From positions 1-64,000 of the forward strand of contig JAFISE010000034.1 in NCBI GenBank assembly GCA_022560025.1: a stretch of DNA of 64,000 nt, given 5' to 3'. The notes below the pieces were generated by a model. That model worked only from the letters and a program-made list of their open reading frames with translations, was not told the origin of the DNA and searched no databases. Shown here piece by piece: positions 20,711 through 31,021 of the stretch. The position numbers and the translations under genes were made by a program. Every line of letters begins with the position of its first letter. Within the stretch, counting starts at the first letter, position 1. This DNA comes from Stagonosporopsis chrysanthemi. Its lineage: Eukaryota; Ascomycota; Dothideomycetes; Pleosporales; Didymellaceae.

Positions 20711-21907
20711 ATGTCTACCTTTCCGTCTCCTGCTCTGTGCACGTCACAAGACACGTTTCCCAGATTCGCGATGGGCGACGTTAAAATACGCTTATGTATA
20801 ATGGGACAACCTAGGGAGTGGCAGCTCCACAGTGGCGTCCTTTCTCGTCATTCTGCCTGGTTTGCGCGGTCGATTCGGGAGAGGAGGAGGAGTGCATCAT
20901 CTGAAGATCGTCCAGAGTGCTACGAATATGCAATCAAGGTTTCGGACGGCCAGTTGCAGCTAACGTGTAATACAGAAAAAGTAGACGCAGTCTGTATCTC
21001 AGATTCACACGAAGTGAATCGGTTGAACGTGGCTAACATCAAAGTTGAGAACGATGCCGAGAATCAAGTACACAATAGCACCATCAAAGTCTACGACCAA
21101 ATATTCGGGTCCTTCTACAACAACCCTCCACGCCTCACGAATACCAGCATTAAGCGCGCAATATCAGAAGCTGAAGAACTCGTCAAACTCGCACAGTACC
21201 TCGGATGCACCTACTCAATCTCCTCTCACATCGGCAATTCGCTTCTCCAGTACCGCCAGAACCTATATAAAGCTATCTTGGCCGATTCTCCACGTCATCT
21301 CCTGCTCTCTATCACTCTTGAGAACGACTTTATCTATACCGAGTCTCTCATTCACCTCATCGGTGCCTACCCGTACGGAAAATGGCCAACGTCACCCCAT
21401 CTTCTTCCCGAAGAAACCCGACGCCTCATCGCGAAGAAGTCGCAGGCCTTGGAAGCCGAGGTCGTCCAAGTCGAGCGTGAGTTACTTCTGCTGACCATAA
21501 ACTCCGAGCCCAGAAAAGAGCCGTATCGATGCGACGTCAGTTCTCAATTCGATACCTGGTTCGTGGTGCAGCTCTTCCGAGACACGCTGGCGAATGTGCT
21601 ACGGCAGCACGACAAATTGAGGCCTTCACTCAAGCGCGGAAGTCTTTTCAGAAAGATCAGAGCGGGAGGTAGTCGGTACATGACGTATGAGGAGGTGAGA
21701 AAGGTGGTGCAAAGGGTGATGCCCAGTGCGGTTGAGACGCTCGATGAAGACTTGAGGATTTTGAAGGAGTTTGCGAGTGAGTATGTGAAGGATCTTGCGA
21801 GGAATGAGTTGAGCCTGGATCCGGAGGAGCATGGCGTTGGGTGGCTGGCTTGCGCGAAGATTGAGAGGGAGGACATTCCATGGAGAGCTGCTGAGAACAA
21901 TACATGA
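20711..21907 (+). CDS. BTB/POZ-like domain protein
   Basis: A 398-residue single-exon protein from the ATG at 20711. After about 20 residues it reads GDVKIRLCIMGQPREWQLHSGVLSRHSAWFARSI, the layout of fungal BTB domains (beta strands, then the conserved helix with a LxxHSxxF-like core). An insert follows (roughly residues 60-130), then helical sequence (AEELVKLAQYLGC, an expected BTB continuation) and a long helical C-terminus. Such proteins are usually adaptors for cullin-3 ligases or unknown scaffolds; many fungal ones have no known role. A further upstream exon (from ATG 20370) cannot be excluded. The identity as BTB is by pattern only. Confidence 0.7.
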   Translation: MSTFPSPALCTSQDTFPRFAMGDVKIRLCIMGQPREWQLHSGVLSRHSAWFARSIRERRRSASSEDRPECYEYAIKVSDGQLQLTCNTEKVDAVCISDSHEVNRLNVANIKVENDAENQVHNSTIKVYDQIFGSFYNNPPRLTNTSIKRAISEAEELVKLAQYLGCTYSISSHIGNSLLQYRQNLYKAILADSPRHLLLSITLENDFIYTESLIHLIGAYPYGKWPTSPHLLPEETRRLIAKKSQALEAEVVQVERELLLLTINSEPRKEPYRCDVSSQFDTWFVVQLFRDTLANVLRQHDKLRPSLKRGSLFRKIRAGGSRYMTYEEVRKVVQRVMPSAVETLDEDLRILKEFASEYVKDLARNELSLDPEEHGVGWLACAKIEREDIPWRAAENNT

Positions 21908-22182
21908 GAGACAGGGCATCTGCGTCAGAGAGTTTGATCTGTTCATGGTCCTGGGAGGGGTTACACGTCCGGAGATCCCGGCCATCTGATTTCATGCAGG
22001 AATCTACATACTTCTCAAGCACTACCATTCCTTGCGCTAGCAGTAAGTTTTGCCATAGGACCTCATCATTATGAGACGTATACTACGCTGTCGTAGTCTA
22101 ATGGTAGGGCCGTAGCTGTGCCAACTAAGGCCACAGCAGCTTAATAAAGTCATACGGCAAACACTCCGCCTCCTTGTAACTG

Positions 22183-22184
<2 letters not shown>

Positions 22185-22231
<47 letters not shown>

Positions 22232-22399
22232 ACCACCACCCCAACACCGCCCCCAACCCCCACACGACTCACCCGCCCTCGCCCCCCCCCCTGCCNNNNN
22301 NNNNNCACCGTGCCGCGAGAACACCCCAACCCACTAAACAACGACATCCCCCACCACCCCCCTCCCCTTTCCCCCAACCCCCCCCCCCCCCCCCCCCCC
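22185..22399. repeat. Poly-C / C-A-rich low-complexity tract
   Basis: Starts with 47 consecutive C (22185-22231), continues as C with scattered A, T and G, and ends with 22 more C (22378-22399). The minus strand is therefore almost pure G and could form stacked quadruplexes. Homopolymers of this length next to a gap may also be an assembly artefact. Confidence 0.9.
22296..22305. other. Assembly gap (10 N)
   Basis: Ten N bases inside the C-rich tract; the real length is unknown. Confidence 0.99.
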
Positions 22400-23247
22400 G
22401 TAGAAAGAGCAGCAAAAAGAGTTAAAAAAACACCTGACGCTGCCTTAGGTTGTTCTTAATCGGACTTCGCCGTGCCGCAGATGTGAAGGGTGCTGAAAAT
22501 CGTTTGCCTGAAGGCACTCGGTTTATCACGACTCGAACCCACGCCCTTGGGAGGACGATGTGGTGAGCAGCCAGGTGGTGTTCCAACCAATTCTGCATTT
22601 GGTAAGAGTACGACTGTTGAAGTGTCATAAGTACTAGAGGACAGCCGAAAATACTGTTCTCGTGCTCTCATCGCTGTAGCTAGATCACAGGTAAAGGGCA
22701 CGTTTTCAGTGCGTCAATAAAGGCGACAAGTGCTCGATGTACGCACCAAAACACGGACTACATGGTCATGAACAAACAACTCGGGAACATTGACTTTCGC
22801 TGAGCCCGAGGGTTGGTTAAGGACATATGCCCTGCCTGCAGGCGTGCCTTCTTTCACCGTACACTTATGATCTCACCCCATCTAGCCTTTTCGTTTTTCG
22901 CACACCTCGCTTCTCAGGTCTTCTTCAAACACCTCGCCTCTTTGCCTGTGCTTCAGTGTCGAGGCAGTAGCTGGTCTCACAACACCGTCTGCTCTACCTT
23001 ATGTGCATGCTGTCTTTACCATTCTTGAAAATCAACACTACATATGGGCTGTCGAGTGGGGATCGCCAGCATGATGGAGTGAAAAAGACACACAATAGAA
23101 TTTGGTTTCTAGCAAACATATTGCCAGTTCTCCAACCTAGCTTTCTCATACATAAAAAGTCTTTGAAACGACATAACGTATGGAAACAAAGAATAAATGG
23201 GTATCATTTCCTGCCAAAAGAGACCTGAATCTTTGCGACAAGACTTT

Positions 23248-24246
23248 CTACCTCCTCGAGGTCGAGCCAAAGCCTGTACTTTCGTGTCTTGTATTGGAGA
23301 AGCTAGACCCAGACCCAGAAGACGATCTTGAGCTACCCTCTCCGTTATTCCATCCACCACTGTTGCTACCCCAACCGCTGTTGGTCTGATTGCCTCTGTT
23401 GCCCATGCGTCCAGCTGCATAACCAGCTGCGGCTCCACCTAATGCGGCAGACCATGGTCCGGGTCTCCATCCTTGTTGGGGTTGGTTGGTACCATATGTG
23501 CTCTTTCCTGGCCGGCCTTGGTAGTCGTATGGTGGAGGCGGATCATCATTGCCGTCGTTCCCACCCCAACCACCGCCACCTCCTCCCCAACCCGGTCGGT
23601 TACCGCCAGCGCCTGCAGCGCCTGCAGGCCCTTGACCCCACTGGCGAACAATATTGAACAATATCCAGCCCGCAACACCAATGAAGACCATCCAGAATAG
23701 TGCCGCTGCGATTTGTTCCCCTAACGTTTTCGGCCCATCTCTGCCGTGGCCATCATCGTCACCACCCCACCAGTGGTCTCCGTTGCCCTTGCCGTACTTT
23801 TCGTGGCCCTTGTCGGTCAAAACCAATCTGTATTCGACTCCACAGCTTCCTTTCAGGATGTACGGATCTTCAGGATAGTCATAGCCTTCGCAAATAACGT
23901 CTGTGGAGCCAAGCTTGAATTCGTCCGGGAGCGAGGCGGTGCATGTCCACTGGATGTTTTCGGAGTCGTAATCGGAGCCAGAATTCTTGCAGCGCATTAC
24001 GTCGACTTCATAGAGGCCTTTAGCACTGCCGCCAATACATGAGAGCTGATGGTGCGTTAGTTAGACTCGAGCCAATCATCTCGGACAACATACCTGCGGC
24101 ATGGCAGCGACACGGCGATGCGAAGTATCAAGGTCCTTGCGCAACGTCAGACTCTGGATATTAGAGAGCTTGACTTTGTCTGAGCGCAGTGCTTGCGCGC
24201 CACCTGCGCTCAAAAGAGCAGCATGAAGAAGGCTGTTGACACGCAT
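23248..24246 (-). CDS. SARAF-like ER membrane protein
   Basis: Homologue of the store-operated calcium entry regulator SARAF (TMEM66), an ER membrane protein. Exons 24246-24094 and 24045-23248 give 316 residues. It has a signal peptide (MRVNSLLHAALLSAGGAQA) and a lumenal domain with spaced cysteines and the family-typical VICEGYDYPEDPYILKGSCG, followed by VEYRLVLTDKG. One transmembrane helix (ALFWMVFIGVAGWILFNIV) follows, then a Gly-rich cytosolic tail with a PPPPY motif (possible WW-domain or Rsp5-type ligase contact) and Ser/Gly-rich repeats. It is divergent from PBN1 with 286 bp between the starts; both products act at the ER. What SARAF does in fungi, which lack clear Orai/STIM, is open. 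Confidence 0.87.
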
Positions 24247-24532
24247 GGTATCGGTTGGAGAGAGTGACGCTCGCAGGAGACGTAGGAATACAGCAGGCTA
24301 TGTGAGCCCATGCAGTGGCAAATGCGTGAGGATACGGTGTTGAACAAAGCGTTGGTACAGGCAGCAGTCCAGACTTCGTCGTGGAAAGGCCAGGGTCCGT
24401 TTAGCGCAATGATGTCACCTGTCAAGGGTTAACGAGGAAGGCAGCTGCACACGAGAGGCAGCCGCAGCCGAGCGACCAGCATGTGCACATCGAGGACCAT
24501 CACGCGCCAGCTCATCAACACTCACAGCAACC

Positions 24533-26221
24533 ATGAAGCAACGGATAACATATGTCGTGACGGATCCGGATACTTTCAATCCAGAACAAATTCAAGTTGG
24601 GAAGGGAGGCAACGGACAAGACGATACTTTTACTTTGACTCGCGTCAAAGCTGCAAAAGAACACCGTATCACGCTTGGTCTCGACGAACTATTCCAGGCA
24701 CCACTCAACATGTAATCATACCAAAAACCCATATCACTGTCCAGAAGCTGACGAGGTTCAGCGAAACGCTCAAGAGATGGCATGAACTACACATTCGCTG
24801 GGCGCCCGATGTGTTCGACTCAGCCCCAGCTCCCTTTACATCACGCGTTTCGCCAGGTCTACATGTATTCTACACACCTTCCACAGATTCGAAGGATCCA
24901 GATCTTTGCCAAGATGTACGATCACTTTTCGGCAGCGCCAATAGACACTTCAAGTGTACGACATCCAATGAGACTGCGATCAAGATGCCTATGCTCTCTG
25001 AGCGCTTCACCATGTCTACGTCGTTGCAATATTACTCGCCGTTCTCAGAGGACGACTGGTCTGCTTCAAAAGTTGCAGCGTGGTTCCAGGAACTAACTGG
25101 GGAGAAATCAACGCCCACCTATGTTGACATGGACTACGACGCTATTTCCCAGGCTGTAGTATGCACCGCTGTCTGGTCAAGCGGGCCAAGAATAGGCTGG
25201 ACAGACCAATTCGCAGCCTCTGAAGCCGAATCGACAGTCGAGATTGGAGTGCTCTCTCACGAACCGAACACTGACCCGGAAGACATACAATTCGGCGGGT
25301 TCCTGACCGTGCTCGGCCGTGACGACAAACCAAGTACTGCACCCCGTGGTTTAATGTCAAGATAATACTAACGTGCCGCCAGAACCTACACGCTTCCAGA
25401 CACCAACTCGCCACTACCCTCTGCTGAACGCCGACCCCTTCAATCCCAATACGACTCCCAAACTTTCCCGCCTGCACTACAAGACCTCCATTGACCGACC
25501 CACTGGTCTGCATCCAACCCTCACCCTCACATTCCTCTCTTCGGAACTCACGGTCCCAGACCCAACATGCAAGCTGCACACGCACCTCACGCTCCCGTCC
25601 GCCCTCTTCATCGACAAATACCAATTCAACGACCCACTCTTCCTGGCGTCCAAGAACCTTATCGCCCTGCGCAGTATAGCCGGTGCCACGGACCTCGAAG
25701 CCCCAGACTGGGTGGTCCCGGAGTGGGGCTCAGCAGCGTTGTTCGAGCTCGCCTTCCCCGATTCTGATACCAATTCCGCTTCTTCTTCAGCACCTGTTGC
25801 CGAAACCGAGGTATCGGGCTGGAATATTTCCATTCCACTGCATCTGCGCTACCTCCCTGCGTCAGCTGCTTCGCACTCCCTGGTCCACATCCCCTGGCCT
25901 GTGGTCTTCTGGGCATGTCGCGCAGACGAGGGTGAGAAACATCCATTGAACCCGTTTGACCGCCGGCATTTGGGATACGAGGCGCTATTCGGACCGAAGA
26001 CGCGGTTCATGCATGTGCAGCCGTTGAGTGACAGGGGCGTGGATGGGGCGCGCGGGAAGTTGGTGGAGACGATTGAAGTGCCTGTTTTGGATACGAGAAA
26101 GGTGGGCTGGGTTGAAGGCGGGACAGTGGGCATTGTGGTGTTGGCATTTTTGGGGTTGTGCTGGGTGTTATTTGGCAGGGTCGGTGGGAGGACGGTGGAA
26201 GTAGAGAAGAAGAAGCAGTGA
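24533..26221 (+). CDS. PBN1: GPI mannosyltransferase 1 subunit Pbn1 (PIG-X family)
   Basis: Essential ER partner of Gpi14 (PIG-M), which adds the first mannose to GPI precursors. Exons 24533-24711, 24756-25333 and 25383-26221 give 531 residues. The N-terminus MKQRITYVVTDPDTFNPEQI and the segment LKRWHELHIRWAP match fungal Pbn1; the PIG-X domain with HPTLTLTF and LHLRYLPAS occupies the C-terminal half, followed by a single transmembrane helix (VGIVVLAFLGLCWVLF) and a basic cytosolic tail ending EVEKKKQ, a possible KKxx-like ER retrieval signal. The first intron is only 44 nt; it is required because frames change between the two conserved blocks. The second intron has a perfect TACTAAC branch. 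Topology is type I with lumenal bulk. Confidence 0.9.
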
Positions 26222-26466
26222 ACAACAAGGGTTGGAAAGTTTCATCAGAGTACACAGCGAGCATAGTTAGCATGGTAAAGAGCTGTCAAGTCTCATTTGA
26301 TATGTTTGGTCTTCTGTATTTTGCAAAACGCCGCTAACGGCTCACTGCCACTCTGGCTGTTGGGTATCGTAGGTCCTTCCTTGCGCCAAATCTGCCTCCT
26401 ACGTTATCATGAACGTTGTGTTTTCTCATATTCCTCAGGTCTTCCTATCGGAAGCCCCTGTGCGGT

Positions 26467-27791
26467 CTAATCATCAATGGCAATAGCTTCGACAGGCATT
26501 GGGATCGACGGAAGAGCCGGGATGGGGTTATTGGCGAAAATAGGGTGCAGCGCATACACGGGTCCTGAGCACTCCTCTCCATCAAATAGCATCAAGTTCT
26601 GGATCGGCTGCTCCCTCTGGCCAAGCACGTTGATGACATCCTGCGCAAGCTGACCACCTAAGAATGCTGTGACTGGCGCAATCTCACTGCCCATGTTCTG
26701 GAGGAAGCTGCGAAGAAATTCGGCTGTGAGCGTGTTTGAGGGCAGCATATGCAACTTGTGCTTCTCCGTGGCCATCATGGTAAACATTTGCAGCTGCTGT
26801 GGGTCGTGCGTTGGGAAAACACCCTGTGCCTGGAATTGGTACTCCCACAGCGCGCGCACGCAGGTGAGTAATGGATGCACCTTCTTCAGCCTGCGTTGGT
26901 TACCCGCAATGTCTGGAGGCAGAGGCGAGTCCTTAATGGCCATGATCGGCGAGTAAATCTCCTGCTTCGTGACTGTCTCGACTGCCTTCCCATTTTCCTT
27001 CTTCGACGAGGACTCGAGAATGGTACGCGTTGAGCTCTCAGGGCCCACTTGTGTTGTCTTGTTGCCGAGGTCACGTTCAACAACGTACTTGTGCTGGATC
27101 AGGTCGGCGAAAATGTAGCCGTACAGGCCGTGTGATGCGCCGGCGTAAAAGGGTCGGTTGGCGAGGCGTGCGCACAAATTGAGAGTGTTGGTCGAGTTGA
27201 AGTCGAGATCTGTAGCGATAATAACATCGAACTGAGCGTAGAAACTAGCTTCGGTCTCTGTTTGAATGGGATTTGTGTAGGTTTGGACTTTGACTCGGGG
27301 GTTGAGCTTCTGGACTTGCGGAGCTGCTGCTTCGGCGCGCTATGTCTCTGTTAGTGAAGCACAAGTACAGCCGTGCCAGTCTGCAGATAAGCATACATTT
27401 CTGCCCACATCAGCGTCGCTGATGAAGAACTGTGCGCCGAGATCATCCTCGGTCACGTTCTCGTGGTCAGCGAGCGTGATGGAGCCAATGCCAGCCAGCA
27501 CAAGGTTCTTCGCGATCTCGTTGGCAAGGGCCTTGATGGAGACGAGGAGGATGTTGGCGGTGCGAATCTTCTCTTGCGCCTTCACACCCCAAAGCCGAAT
27601 CTGTCGGTCGTAGAGCGCGATTTCATCTACATGTAAGATCAGAGGGGTGAACGCGCTATCGTTGCGGTGAATTTACCGGCAGAAATCTTTTCAGACTCGG
27701 CAATGGCAGCAACAGTCTGGCCAGCTGCATCCTCCGCTGGAAAGGTGCCATTAAGCGCTTTTGCGTCAGCCGGCGCAAAGAGATCCGTCAT
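26467..27791 (-). CDS. AOS1: SUMO-activating enzyme subunit 1 (Aos1/SAE1)
   Basis: Smaller subunit of the heterodimeric SUMO E1 that, with Uba2, adenylates SUMO in the nucleus. Exons 27791-27677, 27626-27397 and 27339-26467 give 405 residues. The ThiF/Rossmann domain starts with EIALYDRQIRLWGVKAQEKI, then ILLVSIKALANEIAKNLVLAGIGSITLADHE, which is the E1 nucleotide-fold signature; it lacks the catalytic cysteine, as expected for the Aos1 half. The second half carries the conserved QDVINVLGQREQPIQN motif near the end. An insert of charged residues (KKENGKAVETVTKQE) sits in the middle. It is divergent from the 28224-30058 gene with 432 bp between the starts. Confidence 0.94.
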
Positions 27792-28223
27792 CTTTGCGGC
27801 AGGCACAGGAGGCGTGACGGTCGAGGAAAACAGGAGCCTAATGCGTAAAAGATAGAAGAGAACACCAATTGGCCAAGCAATGAGGCCAAGTAGAGGCGAG
27901 CGCAGTCACTCCAGGCGCGACTGAAGGTGAATACGGAGTTTAGGTAGTGACGAAATAGCCGGGCGGCAGAATTACCCCAAGCTTTGCGCTGCGGCTCTGC
28001 AGCTCTAGCGTCCGCGTGCGTGGGGCGTTTGGCGTTTGGCCCGGTGCTCGTGGACATCACCTCACTTAACATCTGCCACTCGGACACGTCCGGCCCTGTA
28101 TTAGGAGACTACTGCTACTGTTGCATCCCCCCGAATTTGTGTGCTGTCGACTGTGCCTATAAATCTTCCGCGTCCACCCGCCTGCTCTCGCCCGCCTCAT
28201 GGGCACTGCGCCACACGTCACTG
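27792..28223. promoter_or_regulatory. Shared promoter, AOS1 and the 28224 gene
   Basis: A 432-bp space between divergent starts. GC-rich with pyrimidine stretches near the + start. No TATA box or named site is evident. Confidence 0.5.
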
Positions 28224-30058
28224 ATGCCACGCCCGCCTACGTCGTCACCTCCCCCGGCCGGCTTCTCGTTTGCGGCCGGCAGCTTCGATTTCCCACACGC
28301 ATCGACTTCCCCCCCAAACGCGGGCCGCTCTAATTCGGGAAACGTCCTGCGGCTCGCCGACGAACCTCCAGAGCGCTCGCAAGCCGTTCTAGACCAGCTG
28401 ATCGATGCTGGACGCCGCGCCAACCGTCGAAGGCTCTACCGCTTGCCTTTTCCACCACGAGATAGCGACAACCGCGCGTTCGTCCCAGTCAACAGGCCAC
28501 TGGCGGCATATTCGAGCCGTCAGCGAGCCACACCCAGCGAGCGTTACCTCCAGCGCGCCCAGGCTCGAATCGATGAGGAGCGCGAAGCCCTCTTGAACTC
28601 TCACATTGAGCCGTTTGACTCTCTCAGCGAGCGCCCTCCTATTATCGCAGACTTTGAGGAGTGGGTCAACATGAGAAACCACCAAATAAGCCCCGGAGCG
28701 CCAGACATGGCTCACAGACGATCCAAGCGGAGGAAGTTGGACCATGACCCCAACAGAACCACCGAGTATCAGAGCTACAAATATGGCTATAAGGGCCAGG
28801 TGGTGCCTGGCCGCTTGCGAATGGAGGTTGTCAGTTGTGATGGCGGCCAGATCAAACGTGACAATCCCATGAAGATGTACAACGTAGAGAACGTCCTCAA
28901 GAACGACAAGAGCGTGTATTGCAGTGAAAGCTCCAAGTGCAACCTCCTGCTCAGGCACACAGAGGACGCTCCTTTCGCTTTGGAAAAGGTTGTGATTCGA
29001 GCTCCGGACCGTGGTTTCACGTCTCCGTATGTGTGTCTATCTGTGACTCGATGGTCCACTAACAATATGCAGCGTCCAAGAAGGACTTGTATTCGTTGCC
29101 ATGTCTGCCGAAGAGCTACTGTCGGGGACTTCCACTTACCGATTGCAGCACCGCACTCGTTCGCCATCAGCCTCGCCATCACCTGAGCGCCGTAGATACG
29201 CTCGGAATGCGGAACGGATCTCACTAAGAGAGGCAATTGATGACCCAGACATCTGGCAGCATTCTCGAAGACGTCTTCAGGATGACGTCGAATCACGGAT
29301 TGAACGACTCAGACTGCGTACTCGGCAACTGAATCAAGACTTACATGCGCCAATAAGTACTGACAATCGGCGGAGCTCTGAACCGCCAGTCGAGAGCGAC
29401 GAAGAGATTGACTTTGATTGCGATTATACAGCTTCGGCTGGCATCTCAGCTCCTACCCCGCCTGCATTCAACGTCACAACGACTAGCGAAGAAGAAGAAG
29501 AGTCGTCAAACGACGACTATCCCAACGTCGAGACCATGGCGGATCGCATCCAACGAGAAGGCCGCTGGCGGCCTGGTAGCGACGACGAAGATGGAGATGT
29601 TGCCCCACGTCGAGGCACAGGCGCTCGTTTTCGCCAATTGCTGGAGACTGCGCAAATGACTGATGACTACGACATACGAGCACGCCGGATTTCGTTGGGA
29701 CCTCGTTATCGAAACCTTCTCGATAACACAGAACCTATTCGCGCCAGCCGACTTTCGAGACCGAGCCGCATTGATGCTGGCATGGATGGAACCGAAAAGA
29801 GGAATGTGCTTGCGCCCCATGCAAGATTCTTCATCAAAAAGAACAGGAGCAAAATCACAATCAAATTCCAGCCTGCCATGTAAGTTCATCCGTTCAGGTT
29901 GGAGAGCTCTCGTTGACCACTAGTGCAGTTCTGGTAGAAACGTACTGCTCAAGCTCTGGAGCCCAAAAGATTCGGAAGATGGGAACATCGATATTGAAAG
30001 TGTACAGTTCTACGGATACTCAGGCCCTCGCTTCTTCCGAGCTACGGAAGCGTGCTGA
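28224..30058 (+). CDS. Conserved-looking fungal protein, discoidin-like fold suspected
   Basis: Exons 28224-29026, 29073-29879 and 29929-30058 give 579 residues. The N-terminus is Pro/Ser-rich. The core holds YKYGYKGQVVPGRLRMEVVS, then MYNVENVLKNDKSVYCS and CNLLLRHTEDAPFALEKVVIRAP; the C-terminus holds a matching strand block (GRNVLLKLWSPKD, IDIESVQFYGYSGPRFF). Together these two halves look like a beta-sandwich of the discoidin/APC10 type split by a long acidic, Ser- and Arg-rich insert (TSEEEEESSNDDY). That reading is inference: I do not recognise a named family. No signal peptide or membrane segment is seen, and basic runs such as RRSKRRK would fit nuclear location. Confidence 0.8.
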
Positions 30059-31021
30059 TTGTCTGGTGCTCAAGGAGCCTCTACTATGTCTCTCACATTT
30101 TGGGTATGACACTGAATATAATGACATCATGAACGTATGGCTCACGACCCGAACAAAAACAGACCACATGATTTTGGCCATAATTTGGCAATGTACATGA
30201 CTACCTTTACTAAGGAAACAGGCTGACCACCAATTCCATGTCCATAATCAGCGCTCTAGATCACAGTAAACAAGCTCAGTCCCTCAGCGGCTCGCAGGTG
30301 TTCCTGTTTCTGCACACAGCCCGGCAGTCCTTCAAACCTCGCTGGTGTAGTGTCGGACCTCAATTATATTGCGCAGACGTGGAGCCGAACGGCAGATGCA
30401 AAACGCCGAGGCAAAGCGAGGTAGACGTGTTGTCAGGTGATTTGCTCACGATTCAAAGGACGACGCATTTGCATCTGCTTCTGCTTGTGGTGTGGTCCCA
30501 CAGCATGGTCGAGTAACGATGTCGGTCCGGAAACGCGTAAAATTTCTAAGCGCAGAAGCTAAGGCTCTGTTAGGAAGGCGCCGTGCTCTTCACACACCAC
30601 GTGCAGTAATTGGCCAGGATTAAATCTGGGGCAGAGCGAACGACGTTGGGTTTGGCTTTACCTTCCCTTCACATGTGTGTTTGGTAGTCTCCGTCGACAC
30701 TGTCTGATTGGTGGGTCTGTCCGGACGCTACCACAGCTTTAAATGAGCCTCAGCTGGCCACGCCTCTCATTTGCTCGCCGTCGGTCCGCTCTGCTTCAAT
30801 CACGTCCACCATCGACCTCCCGCCCCCGTGGTAGCATGGGATTACATTAGCGTCCGTTGCTTGGTGCCTGTCGATACTAACCACTATTGGAAGAGCGACA
30901 TTCATGGTTGTAGTGATCGTTCTGGACGTCGACCTTGCGATCACGGATATAAAGTGACCAAGCACCCTCGTAGGAAGGATCATCAAGCTCACCAGCTCTG
31001 CTCACAACACAGAATAACACT
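30059..31021. promoter_or_regulatory. Glucoamylase upstream region
   Basis: 963 bp upstream of the glucoamylase start. A TATAAA box lies at 30948-30953, 74 bp before the ATG, suiting a strongly regulated secreted enzyme. I could not find a clear AmyR site (CGG-N8-A/CGG). Upstream part contains the 3' UTR of the previous gene. Confidence 0.5.

Larger units (their letters stand above)
21908..23247. other. Intergenic region with low-complexity C tract
   Basis: Holds the poly-C tract and assembly gap (separate entries). A fragment near 22093 resembles a tRNA A-box (TAGTCTAATGGTAGG) and one near 22533 resembles an inverted B-box, but they are on opposite strands and do not make a tRNA. No gene seen. 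Confidence 0.5.

Noticed and set aside
22082..22640. tRNA-like fragments (A-box-like near 22093, B-box-like near 22533)
   Set aside because: They are on opposite strands and too far apart, with no paired acceptor or anticodon stem.
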